Source of the DNA: Ramicandelaber brevisporus
Lineage: Eukaryota > Kickxellomycota > Ramicandelaberales > Ramicandelaberaceae
Reading direction: 5' to 3'
NCBI GenBank assembly: GCA_025201865.1
Contig: MU602677.1
Location: forward strand, 3,495-15,563
Length of the DNA: 12,069 nt
The position numbers and the translations under genes are program-made. Each line of letters opens with the position of its first letter. The stretch's first letter is position 1. Positions 5,218 through 12,069 of this stretch are shown here, piece after piece. The notes beneath the pieces were generated by a model. It searched no databases. It was not told the DNA's origin and saw only the letters and a program-made list of their open reading frames with translations.

Positions 5218-7782
5218 ATGTCCAAGATGAGCACTGGCGAGACGCAACCGTTGCTCTCGCGTCCAGCAACCATTGTTAGCACTACAAACAAGCCATCGAA
5301 TGGCAGCCGTTTCAAGCGCACCTTGTATTCTATCCTTGCAATTGCATCTGTCACCGCCTATGCTGCGTGGTCTCTGCACTCCGCCAACACGACTGTATCA
5401 TCCAGCGGACATGGGCATGGGCATGGGCACGGTCATGGTCTCAAGTCGCTCGTTCCATCCACTCCGCCAGCTCCAAAGTTTGCCAACGGCACTGTGCTCA
5501 ACGGCAGCTCTGATCTCAAGGATATTGTTCGATCCGTGCCAAATGCCGCCAACCTCCGTGAGTCTCTCGATTACTACACTTCGGTGCCACACTTGGCTGG
5601 AACTGAGAACTCAAAGCTGCAAGCAGAATGGACTCGCGACATTTTCGCAAAGAATGGCATTGATGCTGAAGTTGTCAAGTACTATCCGTACTTGAACCGT
5701 CCAGGCACTCGTCGCGTTGCCATCGTGAGCCCACCCGAGCAAGCCTTCGAAGCAAGTCTGCGCGAAGATGTCGTTGATGAAGACCCAACCTCTCACAATC
5801 CAGATGCTGTGCCGACATTCCATGGATTCGCTGCCAACGGCGATGTCACTGCGCCGATTGTGTATGCCAACTACGGTACTCCCGAGGATTTTGAGCGATT
5901 GGCTGCGGCTGGTGTCACTGTTCGCGGTACAATTGCCCTCGTCAAGTATGGTGCCAACTTCCGAGGCCTGAAGGTTCGTGCTGCCGAGCAGGCTGGCTGT
6001 GTCGGCGTGTTGATCTACAGCGACCCCGCTGATGACGGATTTGTGCGTGGCAAAGAGTATCCAGAAGGTCCATGGCGTCCCAAGTCTGGTGTACAGCGTG
6101 GCTCTGTTCAGTACTTGTCTGTGATGCCAGGCGATCCATTGACTCCAGGATACGCCGCAACCAAGGATGCTCCACGCATTCCAGCCGAGGATGCTACCCA
6201 GTTGGCTTCCATTCCGTCGCTGCCAATCTCATGGGGCGATGCACTGCCGTTGCTGCGTGTCCTGAATGGTCACGGTGTCAACGCAACTACCATGGAATCC
6301 ATTCCAGACTCGTTTGGCGATATTGTCCGCACTGGCTGGGAAGGTGGTCTGACTGGCTCTGACCATGGCGTCGAGTACTTTACCGGTCCGTCTGCTGCTC
6401 AAATCAACCTTGTGAACCAGGGCAAGTATGACGTTCACGAAATCTATAATGTCATCGGCCGCATCGATGGCTGGGAAGAGCCAGATAAGGTTGTCGTTCT
6501 GGGCAACCATCGCGACGCCTGGATCTATGGCGCTGTGGATCCAAACAGCGGGTCTGCGATGCTGGTTGAGCTCGCTCGCACTCTTGGTGAACTCCTGAAG
6601 ACCGGCTGGCGTCCGCGTCGTACCATTATCCTAGGCTCATGGGATGCTGAGGAATACGGCTTGATTGGCTCAACTGAATGGGTTGAGGACAATGCGGAAT
6701 TGCTGCGCTCTGGCGCTGTTGCCTATGTCAATATTGATACGGCTGTTGGCGGCCACATCTTCAGTGCCAGCACCAGTCCAATTTTGTCGCAGGTCATTGA
6801 AGAAGTCACTAAGGAAGTCACCGATCCAGACACTGGCAAGACTGTTTACGAGCGTTGGGCCGAGGCTACCAGCTCTGTCGGCCACATTGATGAAGATGCC
6901 GGCGCTCTTACCAGCCCACTCTCTGCCTACTCTGCCGCCGCGGTTGCCAAGAAGGACAAGAAGCAGAAGAAGCAGAAGAAGGATAAGCATCCGCAAAACA
7001 AGAAGCTCACTGGTTACATTGGCGCTGGCTCTGACTATGTTGCTTTCCTCGACTTTGTTGGTGTCCCGAGTATCGACATGGGCTTCTCTGGCGGTGAGTA
7101 CGGTGTCTATCACTCCAACTACGACTCGTTCAACTGGATGGCCAAGTTTGGCGACCCGGACTTTGTGTATCATCGCGCCATGACCCAAATTGCCGGCTTG
7201 GTCTTGCTTCGCCTGGCTGACGATGCCTTCCTGAACCTGCAGCCAACTGACTATGGTACCGCATTGTCTGAACACACCGATTCGCTTCAGGCCGCCATCA
7301 CCAAGAAGCTGGATGCCCAACGCAAGCTCGGCCAAATCTCGACGATTGAATACGCCAAGCATGTTGCTCAGACTGCTGCTAAGCTGGCCAAGCTCCGTGG
7401 TGCAATTGGCAAGTACCAGGGCATTGCCCAGGCTGCCACCGCAATCAAGGACGCCACGACCAAGAGATTTGGCGAGGAGTGCCAGCATGCCCAGCACCAC
7501 GGTGACTCCAAGAAATGCCAGCATGCCCGTGCCCGCTGGAACTCAAATGTCGCACAGCTTGAGCGTCGTTTCATTGACGAGGACGGTCTGCCAGGTCGTC
7601 CGTGGTACAAGCACGTGGTTTATGCACCTGGCTTGTGGGCCGGCTATGCATCACAGCCACTGCCATCGCTTACGGAAGCTGTGGATACTGGCGATTGGGA
7701 TCTGCTGGCTGAGCGCATTGAAGAGGTTGTTGATGTGGTTAAGGATGCATCCAAGCACTTGCATCGCCTTCTTAAGCACTAA
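5218..7782 (+). CDS. Membrane-anchored M28B metallopeptidase (glutamate carboxypeptidase II/transferrin receptor-like)
   Basis: This 854-residue type II membrane protein is of the GCPII/VPS70/Tre1 kind. A short cytosolic tail carries ETQPLL (residues 8-13), an acidic dileucine signal. One membrane segment spans about 35-53, then comes a His-Gly repeat (64-74). The PA domain covers about 205-330, the M28 catalytic core about 415-660, and the transferrin-receptor dimerisation domain about 690-845. All di-zinc ligands are visible: H431, D441, catalytic E478 with E479 (WDAEEYG), D507 (NIDTAVGG) and H632 (YHSNYDSF). Spacing equals human GCPII except between D507 and H632, which is about 25 residues longer because of a Lys-rich insert at about 577-596. 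At the place of the GCPII glutarate-sensing Lys-Tyr pair it has Gly809-Tyr810, so strict glutamate specificity is doubtful. An active vacuolar or surface carboxy/aminopeptidase is likely. The start is the first ATG; a second in-frame ATG at 5227 has an equally good context. C/G-ending codons suggest good expression. Confidence 0.93.
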   Translation: MSKMSTGETQPLLSRPATIVSTTNKPSNGSRFKRTLYSILAIASVTAYAAWSLHSANTTVSSSGHGHGHGHGHGLKSLVPSTPPAPKFANGTVLNGSSDLKDIVRSVPNAANLRESLDYYTSVPHLAGTENSKLQAEWTRDIFAKNGIDAEVVKYYPYLNRPGTRRVAIVSPPEQAFEASLREDVVDEDPTSHNPDAVPTFHGFAANGDVTAPIVYANYGTPEDFERLAAAGVTVRGTIALVKYGANFRGLKVRAAEQAGCVGVLIYSDPADDGFVRGKEYPEGPWRPKSGVQRGSVQYLSVMPGDPLTPGYAATKDAPRIPAEDATQLASIPSLPISWGDALPLLRVLNGHGVNATTMESIPDSFGDIVRTGWEGGLTGSDHGVEYFTGPSAAQINLVNQGKYDVHEIYNVIGRIDGWEEPDKVVVLGNHRDAWIYGAVDPNSGSAMLVELARTLGELLKTGWRPRRTIILGSWDAEEYGLIGSTEWVEDNAELLRSGAVAYVNIDTAVGGHIFSASTSPILSQVIEEVTKEVTDPDTGKTVYERWAEATSSVGHIDEDAGALTSPLSAYSAAAVAKKDKKQKKQKKDKHPQNKKLTGYIGAGSDYVAFLDFVGVPSIDMGFSGGEYGVYHSNYDSFNWMAKFGDPDFVYHRAMTQIAGLVLLRLADDAFLNLQPTDYGTALSEHTDSLQAAITKKLDAQRKLGQISTIEYAKHVAQTAAKLAKLRGAIGKYQGIAQAATAIKDATTKRFGEECQHAQHHGDSKKCQHARARWNSNVAQLERRFIDEDGLPGRPWYKHVVYAPGLWAGYASQPLPSLTEAVDTGDWDLLAERIEEVVDVVKDASKHLHRLLKH
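5407..5439 (+). repeat. GGNCAN hexanucleotide repeat encoding a His-Gly run
   Basis: A GG(A/G/T)CA(T/C) repeat encodes GHGHGHGHGHG (residues 64-74, with His at 65, 67, 69, 71 and 73) just after the membrane segment on the lumenal or outer side. Alternate His residues can bind Zn, Ni or Cu. Here this may concentrate metal near a zinc enzyme, or it may only be a neutral stalk expansion. Confidence 0.7.
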
Positions 7783-7834
7783 AAATGTGCGTTCATGATA
7801 TATAAGAAAAATACACTAAACATGGCTTCTTTTA

Positions 7835-7840
7835 AATAAA
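7835..7840 (+). terminator. AATAAA polyadenylation signal of the peptidase gene
   Basis: AATAAA lies 53 bases after the TAA stop, inside an A-rich tract. A second AATAAA on the same strand at 7895-7900 could be an alternative site nearer to the convergent LRR gene. Confidence 0.6.
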
Positions 7841-7947
7841 AAAACATATAATACTAATGATTACTGATATAGTACTAACTCACAGATTGTTACTAATAAA
7901 CAGTGCAAGTGATCTGATGAGCACAGCCAGGAACGCGGCACTCATCA

Positions 7948-8237
7948 TCATAGTCCAAAAAGGTTAATGTTACCGACCGGAAGTGCCTGATGTCCGGCTT
8001 CAAACTTGGCATGTGACCAGCCAGCTCCAAGCAGCCCGCGCACCATCTCGTCGCGACTCGACCAGCGCGGCTTCTTCTGACTGCCATGAAGCAGCTTGGA
8101 GCTGCCACTGCTTGGCACCAGTGCGGGTTCAGACGCTGCTTTGACGATGCGATCAATGTGACGTGGATGGAATGCAGTCATGAATGGCATGAACTCGAAG
8201 ATGCGCTTGACGGCGGCAGCTGGTAGTGAATGTTGCG

Positions 8238-8275
<38 letters not shown>

Positions 8276-11200
8276 TTGCTTGATGTGCCAATGGCTTGGG
8301 CAATGAGCTCGTCACTGGATGTTGGAACTTGATACGGCTCACTCATTTGGTCACGCATGCGGAATCCATCACTTTGCTCGCCAGCGTCGGCCACACCGCC
8401 ACTAGACTTGTCCTTTGGCTTCTTTTTGGAGAACAATGACAAACGCTTCTTGGACGTGGATCCACCAGACTTGCCACCGGCATCACCATCATCGCTAGAA
8501 CCACCACCTGGATGGCCAGATACATTCATAAAGATACGCGCCACGGCCAACATCCATGCCGTTGCGATGACACGAACACGGTGATCACGCTGGTTGCGCA
8601 GCTGAGCCATTTCGAGACGCTCATAAACCGGCTCCCAGTTGTCAAACGACCAGTCCATGCTAACACCCTTGACCACTGGATTACCATGCTTGCGCTGCAG
8701 CGAAATAGCCTCCTGATCATCGAGCCAAGCTGGATATGCTGACATAGACGGCATGTGGGCAACCAGTGGTGACTGCGGCGGACTCAGCGCAGTTGCTGAG
8801 CGGCTATCTTTGACAGCAAGACTGTGGCGGCGCTTGAGCACAGCAGTGGCAGCTTCCGGAGACAGCCCATCGATGGCACCAACGATAACCTTGTGGCTGT
8901 GCTCGGTGAATGTGTTGCGCTCCAAGCTGAGGTACTGGATGGCACGGTTGATGCGCAGCATAGTGGCGAGGTGCTCAGCACAGCCATCCGTCAGGCCAGT
9001 GTATGCCAGCAGCAGGTTCTCGAGACGCGGAGCGCCTTCATCCAGCTGGTCAACTGGACGAACGCCGAGGGCTTCAACTGTGGAGCGGCTCAGCACGCGT
9101 GTCTTGACAGCTGGTGCCAAGTAAGCAGCATCTGGGTTCTCATCGGATGGAACGACACACAGTGCATTGCACAGATATTGCACGCCTTCATCTCCAATGC
9201 GATTCTCAGACAGATCGAGTGTCTCGAGGCAGCGGCCGCTGTCAACCAGCCAGGCAGCAATGTCACGGCAGCCTTCAGCAGAGACCTGATTGTAGCGAAG
9301 CGAGAGATGGCGCACAGCCGTGCCATTGGCAGCCATGGAGTCGACGAGCGAGCGCACTCCGGTATCGCCCAAGTTATTTGACGCCAAATCAAGATGAGTA
9401 GTCGTGCGGTTGGACTTGATGGCTTGGGCAAGGGCAATGGTGCCGGCTGGACCAAGGTTGTTGAAATCGAGCGCCAAGTGAGTGATGCATTGGCCAGGCT
9501 CAGACTTGACAGCAGCTGGGATCTCAAACGCTGGACTGGCGGTTGGAATGATGGTATCGCCAATGCGGTTGGAGCCAAGTCGCAGTTTGCGCAGTGCGGT
9601 GCCTTGTGGAATCGCCTTCAATAGTTGTTCACATCCATCCAGACCAATCTGGTTACCACTCAAATCCAGCTCGACAATACTTGGACCAGCGTTGTTATTG
9701 CCCGAGCGAGCGGCCAATGCCTTACCCAGAGCCTCGGCGCCACGCGCAGTAATGAGATTGCCTGACAGATTCAGCTTCCTGATGGTGGATTGCTTCTTGA
9801 GTGCGCGGATTAGTGCATTGAGTGGCGGACCATCATCAATCGAGTTGCTCGGTACCTCAAGCTCCTCCAGGGTGTGATTCTTGCCCAGAGCGTTGAACAG
9901 CGAGATGGCAGCAGAGCCACGCAGACCAGACGAGTTGACAATGAGTCTTCTGACGCGGAACTCTGGAATGGACAGAATCTCGCCAACAATACCGGCGTAC
10001 GTACCATCAAAGTAGACACGGTGGAACTGCAATGTATCAAAGTCAGTGATGGTCAAGCGATCAGATGACTCGGACGGTGATGGCTTGGCAGACGTGGCAG
10101 AGCCTGGAGTGGCAGCACGAGTACGATCAATGTCAACAATGCGGCGAATGTGCTTTGGCTCCAAGCGCAGCAAATTGCCAGAGAGCACCTGCGCCACAAC
10201 CCGTCTTCTCATGTCGCGCTGCGCGTCTTCCTCAACATTACTTGAGACACTCACAATGGACTGACGGCTTGGCTGACGCTGCAGTGGAGCTTGGAGCGCC
10301 GCGGACATGGCGCCATCTGGATCATAGAAACTGGTGCTAGTGCCAAACACGGACAACCTCCTGCCAGCACCCTTCTCAAATGGATCGTTTGCTGAGGGGA
10401 AGAATGGAATCGAGTAGCTGGACTGTGGTGCAGCAAGACTCATTGAACGAGGCCGATTGAATGCTGCATCGGATGGCTGTATGTCATCGGAGGCAATGGA
10501 TGATGCCTTTGTGGATGCTGGTGCAATCTGAATGGACATTGGCGGTGGCTGTTGTTGTTGCTGTTGCTGTTGCTGGAGACCATTTGTTGTGGTACCGTCG
10601 TTAAGTACAATAAGTGGTTCAGTGGGTCGAATCTGGTCAACATCGCCACGTTGCAATGCACGAGTTGCGCTTGGCATCGGAGCGACGGCTGTTGATGAGA
10701 TTGGCTCAAGCTTCTCGGCATCAGACTCGGTACGAGCACCTGGTTTGCTCTCGGGAATGTGAGCCACATCTAGTTGGTCAGCATCAGCAGGCGGAGGGAA
10801 TGATTGCCTCTTGTCATGCATCTCAGCTTCCTTGGCAGCATCAAGAGATGCGATTGACGTCCTTTGATCTTTGCCAGGCGCCTTCTGAGCCTTCAAGTCA
10901 GCACTCGGTGGCAGTGATGGTAAATCTTGCATGGTCTGTTCAGGTGATACAGCAGATGTCTTCTTGCGAGAATCGCCAGCACCACCACCACCACCCTTGA
11001 TCTTGTCACCGAGCTTTTGGAAGAATGAGCGGCGCTTGGGCGACGTGGCAGATGGAGACTCAAGTTCATCAGTGGTATCAACAGTGGCCTTGAATGGCTG
11101 ATCCTTGACTTCATCGGGTGTTGGTGGAGCCAATGATCGAAGCTCATCCATAGCTTGACGAGACACAACGCCAGTGTCAGCATCATCAGATGATGGACCG

Positions 11201-12069
11201 GTGGCCGTGTCTGCGGCCTTGTCTGCGGCTTTGTCTGCAGCCTTGTCAGCAGCAACCACAGCAACTCCAGCAGCCCCGGCGGTACCAGCAGCAGTGGCAG
11301 CGGCAACAGCGTCCTTGGTACGAGAATCCTTGGGTTTGGCATGGTCAGCATCAGCCTTCTTGGCAGTAACATCGACATCTTTGCCACGAGCATCATGAGC
11401 AGACTGCTTGTGATGGTCAACAGTATCAGTGGTAGCATCTTTGGTGGGCTTGGTATCAGACTTGCTGGTATCATGACCTCTGCGTGCGGTGTCAACTGCC
11501 GCAACAGTAGTCGGTTGAGCAGTAATATCGGGTCGGGAATCGGATGGTGAAGTAACAGTAGACGGTTCAGGTGGATGTTTCTTGACTAGCTTCATTGGCT
11601 TGCCGGACTTGGTACGCTCAACAGTTGCTGCAGTTGGCGGCTCAATGCTTGCAGACTGTGGCTGTTGCTTGACCTCCTGTTGACCTTCAGCGGCAGAGCC
11701 TGGAGCCGGAGCAGCAGTCGCTCCATCCTTGTGTGCTGGCTCACGGCGGAACAGCGAGCGGAATCCAGATGCACGCTGCTTGGGAGATCGGGCAGCCTTT
11801 TCGTGGTCATGGTCATCAGTTGGCTGTGAGGTGTCAGCGGCAGACTTTGCAAGTGCATCAGCTGTATCCTTAGAAATATCATGTGGCTGCTCAGCTATCC
11901 TTGACGATTGGGGAACCTGAGAAGATGTAGCTGGCTTATCAGTAGAATCTGACGTAGCGGCATCACGTTGACCATCAAAGTCATGAGAGGCAGGCGCATT
12001 AGCAAGTGACTGGGTGGTATCGAGTTGAGATGGCTCATCACCATGGTCACGACGGAACAATGACTTGAA
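7948..12069 (-). CDS. Large leucine-rich-repeat (RNI-like) protein, 5' end beyond the window
   Basis: At least 1373 codons are open from the right edge to a TGA at 7948-7950. No in-frame ATG marks a start near the edge, and the edge codons (FKS) continue a motif repeated inside, so the gene is 5'-partial. From its N-terminal side: about 650 disordered residues rich in Ala, Asp, Lys, Ser, Thr and Gln (edge to about 10070), then about 11 ribonuclease-inhibitor-type LRRs (about 8890-9960; e.g. LEELEVPSNSI, IRKLNLSGNLI, IVELDLSGNQI, LETLDLSENRI), and then a conserved-looking segment around DWSFDNWEPVYERLEMAQLRNQRD (split near 8590-8660). A Gly/Ser/Lys linker follows, then a polyQ run and a C-terminal module starting near RIFEFMPFMTAFHPRHIDRI. 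RNI-type LRRs are protein-binding solenoids. Similar LRR proteins of unknown role occur in fungi, so a scaffold is the safest guess. No signal peptide or membrane segment is seen. Confidence 0.85.
8242..8271 (-). repeat. (CAG)10 tract encoding polyglutamine
   Basis: Ten uninterrupted CTG units on the plus strand are CAG on the coding strand of the LRR gene and encode ten Gln between KE and KPQ. Pure CAG runs slip readily, so length variation between strains is expected. It sits in a linker just before the C-terminal module, not in the LRR fold. Confidence 0.85.
8890..9960 (-). other. RNI-type leucine-rich-repeat domain
   Basis: About eleven repeats of 28-30 residues carry the LxxLxLxxNxI/L core plus a helical GxxALAxAL half, the ribonuclease-inhibitor subclass seen also in RanGAP and NLR proteins. 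One repeat is interrupted by an insertion of about 20 residues (between LRKLRLGSNRI and ITHLALDFNNL). Another, longer insertion of about 50 residues separates LETLDLSENRI from LENLLLAYTGL. The fold should be a curved solenoid for protein binding. Confidence 0.85.
10546..10572 (-). repeat. Second polyglutamine tract (mixed CAA/CAG)
   Basis: A run of nine Gln codons alternating CAG and CAA is followed by Pro-Pro-Pro in the disordered N-terminal half of the LRR protein. The interruptions make it less slippage-prone than the pure CAG run in the same gene. Confidence 0.75.
11209..11256 (-). repeat. 12-base tandem repeat encoding DKAA units
   Basis: Three near-perfect 12-base units (GTCTGCGGCCTT and close variants on the plus strand) plus one diverged copy encode DKAADKAADKAAD in the LRR protein. 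The unit length keeps the frame. The local Ala/Asp/Lys bias suggests a short charged helix. Confidence 0.8.

Noticed and set aside
6670-7524. 284-codon minus-strand open frame across the peptidase gene
   Set aside because: It is antisense to a conserved M28 catalytic domain with all zinc ligands in place. C/G-ending codons on the real strand remove stops from this frame, and its translation has no recognisable family.
8753-9381. Plus-strand frames (123 and 185 codons) under the LRR domain
   Set aside because: Both are antisense to clear LRR repeats; their periodic composition mirrors the repeats.
10893-11504. Minus-strand 203-codon frame rich in Leu/Pro/Met
   Set aside because: It is a frame-shifted shadow of the LRR protein's disordered region, with repetitive composition driven by the same repeats and no family resemblance.
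12040-12069. Start of the LRR gene at the TTG at 12058-12060
   Set aside because: Nuclear eukaryotic genes start at ATG, the frame stays open to the edge, and the edge codons continue a motif that recurs inside the protein, so the true start lies outside the window.
1-12069. Gene cluster or new multi-gene system (biosynthetic, defence or mobile)
   Set aside because: The five genes have unrelated housekeeping-type roles, separate promoters and mixed orientation. No transposase, integrase, terminal repeat or tailoring-enzyme set is visible.

Overview
The window looks like ordinary nuclear DNA from a fungus, or possibly another opisthokont with a compact genome. It has spaced single genes with no operon-like packing. 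Long pyrimidine-rich or microsatellite-rich leaders precede the ATGs, and AATAAA signals follow two stop codons. The proteins are typically eukaryotic: a peroxisomal PMP24/PXMP4-type protein, EXO1, a membrane-anchored M28B peptidase and an RNI-type leucine-rich-repeat protein. No coding intron is needed in about 10 kb of coding sequence, so the genome is intron-poor. I cannot name the species. A basidiomycete of the intron-poor kind or an early-diverging fungus would fit. All reading frames make sense with the standard genetic code.

Layout, left to right. Bases 1-257 are a promoter/leader, with a possible divergent gene running off the left edge. Bases 258-851 (+) encode a PXMP4/PMP24-like peroxisomal membrane protein. 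Bases 916-1209 (-) encode a 97-residue Dabb (stress-responsive A/B barrel) protein, convergent with the first gene. Bases 1210-1968 are a divergent intergenic region with TATA and CCAAT-like elements, an ATGCA pentanucleotide repeat, a TCTG microsatellite and a possible 5'-UTR intron. Bases 1969-4758 (+) encode exonuclease 1, with an intact nuclease core and a very long low-complexity tail. Bases 4759-5217 are a spacer with a TATA box and a CACAGC/CA repeat. Bases 5218-7782 (+) encode a glutamate carboxypeptidase II/transferrin-receptor-like M28B metallopeptidase. From 7948 to the right edge (-) there is a large LRR protein whose 5' end is cut off by the window.

The genes are not an evident functional cluster. 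Peroxisome membrane, mismatch repair/end resection, vacuolar or surface peptidase, and LRR scaffold are unrelated housekeeping roles. I found no mobile element, CRISPR array, phage or toxin system, tRNA or rRNA, and I do not think a new multi-gene system is present. The points worth a second look are inside the proteins and leaders: a candidate MLH1-binding (MIP) motif in the EXO1 tail, a Lys-rich insertion and a His-Gly repeat in the peptidase together with a vacuolar-type dileucine signal, recurring Arg-x-Ser-hydrophobic-Phe motifs in the LRR protein, and the repeat-rich EXO1 leader.
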